NCBI GenBank assembly: GCA_910579595.1
Contig: CAJTVM010000041.1
Location: forward strand, 1-24,651
Direction of reading: 5' to 3'
Length of the DNA stretch: 24,651 nucleotides
Source: an uncultured Oscillospiraceae bacterium
GTDB lineage: Bacteria; Bacillota; Clostridia; Oscillospirales; Oscillospiraceae
Positions 1 to 7,652 of the stretch are shown in pieces (position 1 is the stretch's first letter; every line of letters starts with the position of its first letter). The translations under genes were made by a program, and so were the position numbers. The notes under the pieces were generated by a model. It made no database searches. It was given only the letters and a program-made list of their open reading frames with translations, and was not told the origin of the DNA.

Positions 1-130
1 CCTCGCCTGTTCGCAACGCGCGGCTTCGCTGCGGCTCAGGCATAACCCAGTCCCGCTGCGCGGGCCTTGGGCTTCTGCCTTCGCTCCGCTCCATCCGCGC
101 TGCTCACGACGGCTCGGACGCATCTATTTT
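1..130. repeat. 139-bp-period tandem repeat, copy 1
   Basis: This copy is repeated with an offset of exactly 139 bases at 140-269. The two differ at only two positions (C56 versus T195, C75 versus T214). A 9-base spacer (131-139) separates them. The window begins inside or at the edge of the unit, so more copies may lie upstream. The unit is GC-rich and has no credible coding frame with a ribosome site. It contains a small hairpin, CCCGC-TGC-GCGGG, at about 52-64. Confidence 0.9.
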
Positions 131-139
131 GTCCCTGCG

Positions 140-269
140 CCTCGCCTGTTCGCAACGCGCGGCTTCGCTGCGGCTCAGGCATAACCCAGTCCCGTTGCGC
201 GGGCCTTGGGCTTTTGCCTTCGCTCCGCTCCATCCGCGCTGCTCACGACGGCTCGGACGCATCTATTTT
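140..269. repeat. 139-bp-period tandem repeat, copy 2, abutting glgP leader
   Basis: Second copy of the 130-base unit. It ends one base before the AGAAAGGAG ribosome site of glgP, so part of it probably lies in the glgP leader or promoter region. The C-to-T change at 195 turns one C-G pair of the CCCGC/GCGGG mini-hairpin into a U-G wobble, so pairing is kept. I could not find a convincing -35/-10 pair inside the unit. Confidence 0.9.
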
Positions 270-286
270 AGAAAGGAGTTCATTCC

Positions 287-2605
287 ATGGACGTTAAAAC
301 CCGCCTTTCAGAGATTTCGCAGGCCCGCTGCGGCCTGGAGCTCCCCCAATGCAATGACAGCCAGCTCTATCATGTGCTGCTGCAATATACTCAGGAATTA
401 TCCAACCCCCGCCCCGCCCCCGCGGGGGAGCGCAAGCTGTACTATTTCTCCGCCGAGTTCCTCATCGGTAAGCTGCTGAGCAACAACCTGCTGGCCCTCG
501 GGGTGTATGACGATGTGCGCGCGGCGCTGGCCGAGTCCGGTCACAGCCTGTCCGCCGTCGAGGCCATGGAGCCGGAACCCTCCTTGGGCAACGGCGGCCT
601 GGGACGCCTGGCCGCCTGCTTCCTGGACTCCATCGCCGCCCTGGGCCTGCCCGGGGACGGCGTGGGCCTGAACTACCACTACGGCCTGTTCCAGCAGAAG
701 TTCGAGCACAACAAACAGACCGAGACCCCCAACCCCTGGATCGAGGAGGAGAGCTGGCTCATCCCCACCGATACCGAGTTTGAGGTGCCCTTCGGCTTCG
801 GCAATGTGAAGGCAAAGCTGTTTGACATCGCCGTCCCCGGCGCCCACACCGGCATCGCCAACCGCCTCCACCTGTTCGATGTGGAGAACCCCGCTCCCGC
901 CCCCGCCGGGGGCATTGACTTCGACAAGTCCGACCTGCCCGCCCGCCTCACCTCCTTCCTCTACCCCGACGACAGCGACGACGCGGGCCGCCTGCTCCGG
1001 GTGTACCAGCAGTATTTCATGGTGTCCGCCGGGGCCCAGCTCATTTTGAAGGAGCTGGCTGATAGGGGCTGCACCCCCGAAACCATCAGCGACCACGTCG
1101 CCATCCAGATCAACGACACCCACCCCTCCATGGTCATCCCCGAGTTGGTCCGCCTGCTCACCGGGCGCGGCCTCACCATGGACCAGGCGGTGGAGCAGGT
1201 GTCTAAGACCTGCGCCTACACCAACCACACCATTCTGGCCGAGGCGCTGGAGAAATGGCCCCTGCCCTTCATTGAAAAGGTAGCCCCCCAGCTGGTGCCC
1301 ATCATCCGGGAGTTGGACACGCGGGCCAAGGCCGCCCACAGCGATCCCTCTGTGTCCATCCTCAAGACCAACAAATATAAGGATAAGGACGGCAAAACCG
1401 TCACCCAGGAGATCGTCCACATGGCCCACATGGACATCCATTATGGCTATTCGGTGAACGGCGTAGCCGCCCTTCACACGGACATCCTGAAAAAGTCTGA
1501 GCTGAAGCCCTTCTACGACATCTACCCTGGCAAGTTCAACAACAAGACCAATGGCGTCACCCTGCGGCGCTGGCTGGAGGTTTGCAACCCACAGCTGGCC
1601 TCCCTGCTGGACGAGTGCGTGGGCGAGTCCTGGCGCACCGACGCCGCCCAGCTCAACAAGCTGATGGACTTCTACAACGACAGCGCGGTGCTGGACAAAA
1701 TGTTGGCCATCAAGCTGGAGAAGAAGCGGGAGATGGCCCAGGTATTCGCCCGGGAGCAGTATATCCAGCTGGACACCGAGTCCGTGTTCGACGCCCAGGT
1801 GAAACGCCTCCATGAGTACAAGCGCCAGCAGATGAACGCGCTGTACGTCATCCACAAGTACCTGGAGATCAAGGCGGGCAAGCTCCCCGAGCGCCCCGTC
1901 ACCGTGCTGTTCGGGGCCAAGGCCGCCCCGGCCTACGTCATGGCCAAGCACATCATCCACCTGATCCTGTGCCTGCGCAAGCTGATTGAGAACGATCCCC
2001 AGGTGCGCCCCTGGCTCCATGTGGCCATGGTGGAGAACTACAATGTCACCTGGGCGGAGCGGCTCATCCCCGCCTGCGACATCTCTGAGCAGATCTCCCT
2101 CGCTTCCAAAGAGGCCAGCGGCACCGGCAACATGAAATTCATGGCCAACGGCGCGGTCACTCTGGGCACCCTGGACGGGGCCAACGTGGAGATCGCCGAC
2201 CTGGTGGGCCCGGACAACATCTACACCTTCGGCGCGTCCAGCAACTGGGTCATCGAGCTGTACGATCAGAAGGCCCGGGACCCCAAAATGGGCTACCAGT
2301 CCGCAATCTACTACCAGCGCCCGGCGGTGAAGCCGTTGGTGGACTTCCTGCTGGATCCCGTGCTCACCCAGTACGGCGACGGGGACAGCCTGAAGGCCCT
2401 CTGGACCGACATCACCGGCAAGGACTGGTTCATGTCCCTGCTGGATGTGGAGAGCTATATCTCCGCCCGGGAGCGGGCCGTCCACGACTACGGCGACAAG
2501 CCCTTCTGGGCCCGGAAGATGCTGGTGAACGTGGCCCGGAGCGGCTTCTTCTCCAGCGACCGCACCATCGCCGAGTACAACAGGGACATCTGGCGCCTGG
2601 ATTAA
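287..2605 (+). CDS. glgP: Glycogen/starch/maltodextrin phosphorylase
   Basis: Predicted 772-residue GT35 alpha-glucan phosphorylase. It cleaves alpha-1,4 glucans with inorganic phosphate to release glucose-1-phosphate in the cytoplasm. The N-terminal half has the family segments KLYYFSAEFLIG (about 50-61) and SLGNGGLGRLAACFLDS (about 99-115). The C-terminal half has KRLHEYKRQ (about 507-515) and the PLP-site segment EASGTGNMKF with the Schiff-base lysine at K617, followed by NGAVTLGTLDGANVEI. The length is near the usual 750-830 residues and no domain is missing. The ATG is preceded by GAAAGGAG at 271-278 with ideal spacing. The upstream region is the 139-bp tandem repeat; no other glycogen gene is in the window. 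A rho-independent terminator follows at once, so the gene ends its transcription unit. Preference for glycogen or maltodextrin cannot be told from sequence. Confidence 0.97.
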   Translation: MDVKTRLSEISQARCGLELPQCNDSQLYHVLLQYTQELSNPRPAPAGERKLYYFSAEFLIGKLLSNNLLALGVYDDVRAALAESGHSLSAVEAMEPEPSLGNGGLGRLAACFLDSIAALGLPGDGVGLNYHYGLFQQKFEHNKQTETPNPWIEEESWLIPTDTEFEVPFGFGNVKAKLFDIAVPGAHTGIANRLHLFDVENPAPAPAGGIDFDKSDLPARLTSFLYPDDSDDAGRLLRVYQQYFMVSAGAQLILKELADRGCTPETISDHVAIQINDTHPSMVIPELVRLLTGRGLTMDQAVEQVSKTCAYTNHTILAEALEKWPLPFIEKVAPQLVPIIRELDTRAKAAHSDPSVSILKTNKYKDKDGKTVTQEIVHMAHMDIHYGYSVNGVAALHTDILKKSELKPFYDIYPGKFNNKTNGVTLRRWLEVCNPQLASLLDECVGESWRTDAAQLNKLMDFYNDSAVLDKMLAIKLEKKREMAQVFAREQYIQLDTESVFDAQVKRLHEYKRQQMNALYVIHKYLEIKAGKLPERPVTVLFGAKAAPAYVMAKHIIHLILCLRKLIENDPQVRPWLHVAMVENYNVTWAERLIPACDISEQISLASKEASGTGNMKFMANGAVTLGTLDGANVEIADLVGPDNIYTFGASSNWVIELYDQKARDPKMGYQSAIYYQRPAVKPLVDFLLDPVLTQYGDGDSLKALWTDITGKDWFMSLLDVESYISARERAVHDYGDKPFWARKMLVNVARSGFFSSDRTIAEYNRDIWRLD

Positions 2606-2620
2606 TCAAAACCCGAACCA

Positions 2621-2663
2621 ACAGGCAGCACCTGGCTGAGCGTCAGGCGCTGCCTGTTTTTCC
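2621..2663 (+). terminator. Intrinsic terminator of glgP
   Basis: Perfect 9-bp stem ACAGGCAGC (2621-2629) with GCTGCCTGT (2649-2657), extended inside by CCTG/CAGG (2631-2634/2644-2647), followed by a T-run. It lies 15 bases after the glgP stop. Confidence 0.9.
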
Positions 2664-2704
2664 AATCATAACCTGGGGCTATCGCCCCATAAGCAAACGG
2701 TATT

Positions 2705-2733
2705 TTTTCAATCGGGATCTCTGCGTGTATAAT
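2705..2733 (+). promoter_or_regulatory. Sigma-A-type promoter of the SLH-sulfotransferase gene
   Basis: TTTTCA (2705-2710), a 17-bp spacer, and a perfect TATAAT (2728-2733). The in-frame ATG at 2732 lies inside this -10 box and so cannot be the translation start; the start moves to 2810. Confidence 0.75.
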
Positions 2734-2809
2734 GAAGGGGACAGAGCGGAACCGGCGGAAATCCCCAGCCGCACGGCTCCGTAAAATGAAAGAAGAGGAG
2801 ATCGAAAGC

Positions 2810-5227
2810 ATGAGAAAAAACTGCAAGCGCGTCCTGTCCCTGATCCTGATGCTGGCCATGGTGGTTGGCATGATGATCACCACAGCATTCGCGGCAAACG
2901 CGGCCGGCGATGGCTTCACCGACGTGTCCGCCGATGACTGGTACTACGATGCGGTCCAGTACATGGCCCATCAAAACATCATGAACGGTACCAGCACCAC
3001 CGGCAAGACCTTCTCCCCCGGCAAAGTTCTGGATCGGGGCACCATCGTCACCATGCTCCACCGTCTGGAGGGCGAGCCCCAGGCGGACAGCGCCAGCTTC
3101 CCCGATGTGGAAGCGGGCCAATGGTACGCCGCCGCCGTAAATTGGGCCGCCGCCAACAAGGTGGTGCAGGGCTACACCTCCGGCAAATTCGGCCCCACCA
3201 ACGGCCTCACCAATGAGCAGCTGGCCACCATCCTCTGCCGCTATGCCCAGATGAAGGGCTGGGCCGAGGCCAGTGATAAAATTGCAACCACCGAGGAAGC
3301 CCTGAAGTGGGCCGAGGCTCAGGATCTGCTGGCCGGCGAGGGCGGCAGCAAGCTGGACGCCGGGGCGTACACCACCCGTGCCGAAGCCGCCGTGGTGCTC
3401 ACCGCCTTCTGCCAGAAGGTGATGCTTCCCGCCAAGGTTGCCGGGATCGACTACACCAACATCAACTATGACTTCGCCGAGGACATCAAGGCCGAGCGGG
3501 CAGCCGTCAAGCTGGTGCCCGACGCCGCCGGTGTGGACATCACGGTGGAAGATGAAAACGGCGCCTCCGGCGTGGTGCTCACCGCTTCCCATGACGAGAA
3601 AAACACCGAGGATCTCTATCTGAACGCCATGGTGGCGGGCAATAAGCTCACCTTCAGCTCCGCCGGCGACAACAAGATCGCCTCCGCCGAGAGCAGCGCC
3701 TCCGGCAAGCTCACCGTGAGCGGCGGCAGCTTCACCGTCACCCCCGCCGCCCTGAAGGCCATGGAACCTGCCGACGAGATCATCACCGTCACCATGGGCG
3801 ACAAGACCACCTACAAGATCCACACCGTCAACGAGCTGATGCCCACCCTAACCATCACCGGCAGCAAGGTGGCCGAGGCCAACTCCGGCGTGTACGTGTT
3901 CGCGGTGGACAAGTTCCTGCTGCGGGTGGACACCAAGGGCAACCTGGTCTACTACCGCAACATGGGCTGCGTGGGCGAGCTGATGGCGGAGAACTTCGCC
4001 CCCCAGACCGTGGGCGATAAGGTCTACCACAGCGTCTTTGTGGAGCTGCGCCAGGAATTCCGCAACGTGATGGGCGGCTACTCCAGCGGTATGTACCTGG
4101 TCATGGACGAGAACTTCAAGGACATCGACGAAGTGACCCTGCTGCCCAACGATGAGGAAAACCACACCCACGGCCAGGGCTATCTGGATCAGCACGAGTT
4201 CGTGATCCTGGGCGAGGATCACTACCTGCTCCTCAGCTACACCCCCGAGAAGGTAAACAACCTGCCCGCCGGCGTGAAGGGCCTGGACGGCGGCAGCTCC
4301 GGCTTCGTGTGGGCCGGCGTGTTCCAGGAGGTCAAGGACGGCAAGGTGCTCAAGGAAATCAACACCACCGACTACCCCCTGCTGTACGAGTCCTCCGTGG
4401 AAAAGCTGGACTACGCCAACAGCACCGACCAGGGCGTCATGGCCAACAACGGCCAGCAGGACGTATTCTCCCTGGCTGACGGCTGGCAGGACTATGTCCA
4501 TCCCAACAGCCTGGACTACACTCTCAACGCCGACGGCACCGTGGACAAGCTGCTGGTTTCCATGCGCGACCAGAGCGCCGTGTACCAGTTCGACTTCGCC
4601 ACCGGCAGGATCGAGTGGATCCTGGGCGGCAAGGCCAGCACCCTCACCGGCTTTGAGGAGTACACCACCGTGCGGGACGCCGAGGACGGCAAAAAATTCA
4701 ACGCCCTGACCTTCGGCCAGCACTACGCCCGCTACACCAACAAGGATGAGAACGGCGTCATCGACGGCGAGATCGAGTTCACCGTCTTTGACAACCAGAC
4801 CGGCATGGGCCCCTTCCTCATGAAGCTCCCCGTCCCCACCAAGACCCGTACTTTCCGCGTCACCGTGGATCCCGAGGCCAAGACCGCCCAGATTTCCGAT
4901 GTGATCAACGGCGTTGACCTGAACGAAAAGACGGACAAATACCACATCGCCAGCCACTGCGGCAGCGTGGACTACTTTGATCCCACCTCCGTGGTCATCG
5001 GATGGGGCCTCCACGGCGTCATTGACAACATTGGCAAATTCGCCCCCCAGGGCACCATGAGCGACATCGGCTTTGAGGATCTGCGCATGGGCAGCCGTCC
5101 CATCTTCTCCGAGTACGACATGGAGCAGGGCGAGATCACCTTCGAGCTGAGCGCCCAGCGCAACCCCCTGTTCGAAGGCCACGAGGCACTGTTTTCCTAC
5201 CGCACCTATAAGGACGTCAGCAGGTAA
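2810..5227 (+). CDS. Secreted S-layer-anchored aryl-sulfate sulfotransferase
   Basis: Predicted 805-residue exported enzyme. Residues 1-33 form a signal peptide (basic MRKNCKR, hydrophobic core, AFA-A-type cleavage). About 34-205 are S-layer-homology repeats (FTDVSADDWYYDAV, FPDVEAGQWYAAAV and a third, weaker one) that should bind cell-wall polymer. About 345-800 resemble the arylsulfotransferase (ASST) beta-propeller, which moves sulfate from one phenolic sulfate to another phenol without PAPS. H462, H564-P-N566, R586 and H638 fall in the order and nearly the spacing of E. coli ASST H252, H356/N358, R374 and H436, the last being the sulfohistidine nucleophile. The start at ATG 2810 is chosen for its AGAGGAG site (2794-2800), signal peptide and position after the promoter. 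A strong terminator follows. Residues 206-340 are a linker I cannot assign. Substrates are unknown. Confidence 0.85.
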   Translation: MRKNCKRVLSLILMLAMVVGMMITTAFAANAAGDGFTDVSADDWYYDAVQYMAHQNIMNGTSTTGKTFSPGKVLDRGTIVTMLHRLEGEPQADSASFPDVEAGQWYAAAVNWAAANKVVQGYTSGKFGPTNGLTNEQLATILCRYAQMKGWAEASDKIATTEEALKWAEAQDLLAGEGGSKLDAGAYTTRAEAAVVLTAFCQKVMLPAKVAGIDYTNINYDFAEDIKAERAAVKLVPDAAGVDITVEDENGASGVVLTASHDEKNTEDLYLNAMVAGNKLTFSSAGDNKIASAESSASGKLTVSGGSFTVTPAALKAMEPADEIITVTMGDKTTYKIHTVNELMPTLTITGSKVAEANSGVYVFAVDKFLLRVDTKGNLVYYRNMGCVGELMAENFAPQTVGDKVYHSVFVELRQEFRNVMGGYSSGMYLVMDENFKDIDEVTLLPNDEENHTHGQGYLDQHEFVILGEDHYLLLSYTPEKVNNLPAGVKGLDGGSSGFVWAGVFQEVKDGKVLKEINTTDYPLLYESSVEKLDYANSTDQGVMANNGQQDVFSLADGWQDYVHPNSLDYTLNADGTVDKLLVSMRDQSAVYQFDFATGRIEWILGGKASTLTGFEEYTTVRDAEDGKKFNALTFGQHYARYTNKDENGVIDGEIEFTVFDNQTGMGPFLMKLPVPTKTRTFRVTVDPEAKTAQISDVINGVDLNEKTDKYHIASHCGSVDYFDPTSVVIGWGLHGVIDNIGKFAPQGTMSDIGFEDLRMGSRPIFSEYDMEQGEITFELSAQRNPLFEGHEALFSYRTYKDVSR

Positions 5228-5247
5228 TCCGGCGTTCTGACAACCAG

Positions 5248-5284
5248 ACCGGGGTGGCCCAGCCAAGGGCCGCCCCGGTTTTTG
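5248..5284 (+). terminator. Intrinsic terminator of the sulfotransferase gene
   Basis: 13-bp stem ACCGGGGTGGCCC (5248-5260) with GGGCCGCCCCGGT (5267-5279), one G-U pair, loop AGCCAA, then TTTTT. Confidence 0.92.
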
Positions 5285-5306
5285 TCAGTTCCGGGAAAAG
5301 AAGGAC

Positions 5307-5335
5307 TTGCGGGAGCGGGCGGGGAATTGTACAAT
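5307..5335 (+). promoter_or_regulatory. Sigma-A-type promoter of the LysR gene
   Basis: TTGCGG (5307-5312), 17-bp spacer, TACAAT (5330-5335). The upstream in-frame TTG at 5307 is part of the -35 element, which supports the later ATG start at 5373. Confidence 0.65.
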
Positions 5336-5372
5336 AGAGGTACGCTTTTTGCTGTGGACGGAGGAAACGGAC

Positions 5373-6263
5373 ATGAGGCTGGCACAGTTGGAATACTTTC
5401 TCGCGGTGGCGGAGCGGCTCAATTTCACCAGCGCCGCCAAGGCCCTGTACATCTCTCAGCCTGCGCTGAGCAAGCAGATCGCCCTGCTGGAGGAGGAACT
5501 GGGGGCGCGGCTGTTCATCCGGAACAGCCGGAAGGTTCTGCTCACCGCGGCGGGCAAACAGTTCAAGCGGGATCTCACCGCCATCCGCCAGGATCTGAAC
5601 GATGCCGTTTGTCGGGCGGGCGAGATCGCAAAGGCGGACCGGCGGACGGTCCGCGTCGGCTGCTTTGACGGGAAGATCAACCAGGATTTCCTGCCGCCGT
5701 TTTACCAGCACATCCAGAAAATTGATCCGGACATCCGGATCAGCCTCCAGATGGGCGTGTTTGAGGAGATCAAGGTCGCCTTGGATCAGGGGGAAATCGA
5801 TATCATGCTCACCCTGGACAAGGCGTTCCATCCGGACGCCGGCTACAGCGTGCGGCGCATCGCCAAACGGGCGGGCGCTCTTGTCTACCACCAAAGCCTG
5901 CTTCCCCCGGATCGGCTGGCCCAACCAGATATCACGGCATTTCAGGACGCGCCGCTGCTGCTGGTGTCCAAGTCGGACGCGCCAATTATCTACGAGCAAA
6001 CCCTGTCAGATTTGAAGCGGGCAGGCATCGAGCCCCCGGAGATCATCGAGGTGCGTAACACCACTACCTTATTTACCTACCTGGAAATGGGATACGGCTA
6101 CACCATTATGTTTCGGGACGTGGTGGGCTCCAGCCACAGTCTGCACGCGCTGCCCTTAAACCTGCCCTATATGGAAACCTGGGTGCTTGCCGTATGGAAA
6201 AAAAACCACACCGTTGCGGAGCTTTTGATGGACGGCTTTGGCAAACGCGCGCCGCCCCTGTAA
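5373..6263 (+). CDS. LysR-family transcriptional regulator
   Basis: Predicted 296-residue LysR-type regulator. Residues 1-60 are the winged helix-turn-helix (MRLAQLEYFLAVAERLNFTSAAKALYISQPALSKQI, split here by eye into helices), with the typical LEEELGARLF segment after it. About 90-296 form the periplasmic-binding-protein-like effector domain. The start at ATG 5373 has GGAGG at 5360-5364. It has its own promoter just after the terminator of the SLH-sulfotransferase gene and runs in the same direction, so it is not divergent from its target as classic LysR genes are. Effector and target are unknown; the sulfotransferase gene upstream is the nearest candidate. It converges with the deacetylase gene, with only about 10 bases between the stops. 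Confidence 0.93.
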   Translation: MRLAQLEYFLAVAERLNFTSAAKALYISQPALSKQIALLEEELGARLFIRNSRKVLLTAAGKQFKRDLTAIRQDLNDAVCRAGEIAKADRRTVRVGCFDGKINQDFLPPFYQHIQKIDPDIRISLQMGVFEEIKVALDQGEIDIMLTLDKAFHPDAGYSVRRIAKRAGALVYHQSLLPPDRLAQPDITAFQDAPLLLVSKSDAPIIYEQTLSDLKRAGIEPPEIIEVRNTTTLFTYLEMGYGYTIMFRDVVGSSHSLHALPLNLPYMETWVLAVWKKNHTVAELLMDGFGKRAPPL

Positions 6264-6273
6264 GGGCCGCCGC

Positions 6274-7014
6274 TCACTCCTGAGGCGGCAGGCAGCGGTA
6301 CTCCTTCCCGTTTTCCGGCGTCTGGCCCCGGAGGATGAACAGTTCCTCTACTGTCACAAATTTGTAGCCCTCAGCCATCAGCTCGTCCACCACCCGCAGA
6401 GCTGTCTCTACGCTGGCTGGGTAGATGTCGTGGAGCAGGATGATGCCGCCATCCTCCACATTGTCCAGAATGGTGGAAACCTGCCTGTCGCTGTCCCGAT
6501 CCGACCAGTCCTCCGGGTCCACCGACCACAGGATGATGGGCGAACCCGCCCGGGCCCGGTTGGCGGGGGTAATCATGCCGAAAGGTGGGCGGAGCATGAA
6601 ATTCTCCCGCCCCAGCAGGGTGGACAGGAACTCCCGGAGCTGATCCACCTCAACGTAGAAGTCCGCGCCGTTTACCTGGGCCAGGGAGCGGTGGTGGAAG
6701 GTATGCAGGCCGATCTGGTGGCCCTCCCGCTCCATGCGCAGCAGCAGTTCCTCATTGCCCGCTACGTTTTCCCCGATGACGAAAAAGGTGGCGTGCACCC
6801 CCCGCTGGCTGAGGCCGTCCAGCAGCGTGGTGGTGGTGGCGGCCCGGGGCCCGTCGTCAAAGGTGAGGGCCACGAAAGGCCCGTCCGGGAGTTGTACCTG
6901 CCCTACGGCCTCCCTGCTGTCCGGGTTCTGGCCGGACCACAGCCACACCGCCGTCAGCGCCGCCGCCAGCGCCGCCAATGTCCCCCCGCGCAGGATTTTT
7001 GAACGCTTTGACAT
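6274..7014 (-). CDS. Membrane-anchored polysaccharide deacetylase (NodB family)
   Basis: Predicted 246-residue CE4 deacetylase. It removes acetyl groups from N-acetylated (peptidoglycan- or chitin-like) or O-acetylated polysaccharide outside the membrane. A short basic start and one hydrophobic segment (about 11-27) form a signal anchor. The NodB motifs are all present: TFDDGP with D53/D54, the metal histidines in HTFHH (H104, H108), RPPFG (142-146), DPEDW (166-170) and LLHD (193-196). The start could be ATG 7044 or 7026 instead; ATG 7014 is chosen because a purine-rich AAAGGATGGTGG lies just before it and the anchor then begins with MSKRSK. It converges with the LysR gene. No sporulation-specific feature (such as a PdaA or PdaB signature) is clear, so the cell-wall role is inferred from the family. 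Confidence 0.9.
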   Translation of the reverse strand: MSKRSKILRGGTLAALAAALTAVWLWSGQNPDSREAVGQVQLPDGPFVALTFDDGPRAATTTTLLDGLSQRGVHATFFVIGENVAGNEELLLRMEREGHQIGLHTFHHRSLAQVNGADFYVEVDQLREFLSTLLGRENFMLRPPFGMITPANRARAGSPIILWSVDPEDWSDRDSDRQVSTILDNVEDGGIILLHDIYPASVETALRVVDELMAEGYKFVTVEELFILRGQTPENGKEYRCLPPQE

Positions 7015-7105
7015 TGATACCACCATCCTTTGGGTTGCCCGCATAACTGGGGATAGTATGCGCCGCCCCGCGCCGTCCTATGTGCGTCCTGGGACAAATC
7101 AGGGA

Positions 7106-7134
7106 TTGCTATTTGCGCCGCAAACGTATATAAT
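7106..7134 (+). promoter_or_regulatory. Promoter of the alaR-alaT unit with a palindromic operator candidate
   Basis: TTGCTA (7106-7111), 17-bp spacer, TATAAT (7129-7134). Inside the spacer lies a perfect 6-1-6 palindrome, TTTGCG-C-CGCAAA (7112-7124). A regulator bound there would block RNA polymerase. The Lrp-type product of the first gene is the obvious candidate (inference). Confidence 0.75.
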
Positions 7135-7169
7135 GATAGAATCAATTTTTCTTTGCGGAGGCACACACC

Positions 7170-7652
7170 ATGAAAGACCTGCTCCAGCTTTTGGAAAACG
7201 ACAGCACACTGACCCACGCCCAGCTGGCCGCCATGACCGGCGCCACCGAGGACGAGGTGGCCGGGTTGGTTGCACAATATGAAAAAGATCATGTAATTTT
7301 AGGCTATAAGACCATCATCGACTGGGATCGCACCCAGCAGGAATCCGTGACCGCCCTCATCGAGGTGAGCGTCACCCCCCAGCGGGGGGAGGGCTTCGAC
7401 AGGGTGGCCCAACGCATCTACCAGTACGACGAGGTGGAGTCCCTCTACCTCATGTCCGGCGGGGCCTACGATATGACGGTGATCATCTCCGGGCGCACCC
7501 TGAAGGAGGTGGCCCATTTCGTAGGGGAAAAGCTTGCCACCATCGAAGGGGTCACCGGCACCGCCACCCACTTTATTTTGAAAAAATACAAGGAAAAACA
7601 CCTGATCTTCCCGGTGCAGGAGGTACAGGAGGAAAGGTTTGTGTTTGAATAA
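7170..7652 (+). CDS. alaR: Lrp/AsnC-family transcriptional regulator
   Basis: Predicted 160-residue regulator. About residues 3-50 are a helix-turn-helix that is shortened compared with classic Lrp (NDSTLTHAQLAAMTGATEDEVAGLV). About 62-145 are the RAM ligand-binding/oligomerisation domain, including the LYLMSGGAYDMTVIISG segment. GGAGG at 7157-7161 sets the ATG. The stop TAA overlaps the next ATG by one base (TAATG), so translation with the aminotransferase is coupled. The same regulator-aminotransferase pair occurs in B. subtilis as yugG-yugH (alaR-alaT), which is the basis for the symbol. The likely effector is an amino acid such as alanine (inference), and the palindrome in its own promoter suggests autoregulation. 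Confidence 0.85.
   Translation: MKDLLQLLENDSTLTHAQLAAMTGATEDEVAGLVAQYEKDHVILGYKTIIDWDRTQQESVTALIEVSVTPQRGEGFDRVAQRIYQYDEVESLYLMSGGAYDMTVIISGRTLKEVAHFVGEKLATIEGVTGTATHFILKKYKEKHLIFPVQEVQEERFVFE

Noticed and set aside
398..2485. 695-codon minus-strand open frame inside glgP
   Set aside because: Shadow frame caused by GC-rich codon use; glgP is clearly the coding strand.
2732..2809. Upstream start of the sulfotransferase frame
   Set aside because: ATG 2732 overlaps the TATAAT box; the later ATG has a ribosome site and signal peptide.
3848..5266. Long minus-strand open frame in the sulfotransferase gene
   Set aside because: Antisense shadow with low-complexity Gly/His/Val composition and no family match.
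6266..6289. GCCGCC/GGCGGC hairpin between LysR and deacetylase genes as terminator
   Set aside because: Six-base stem without a T-run in either direction.
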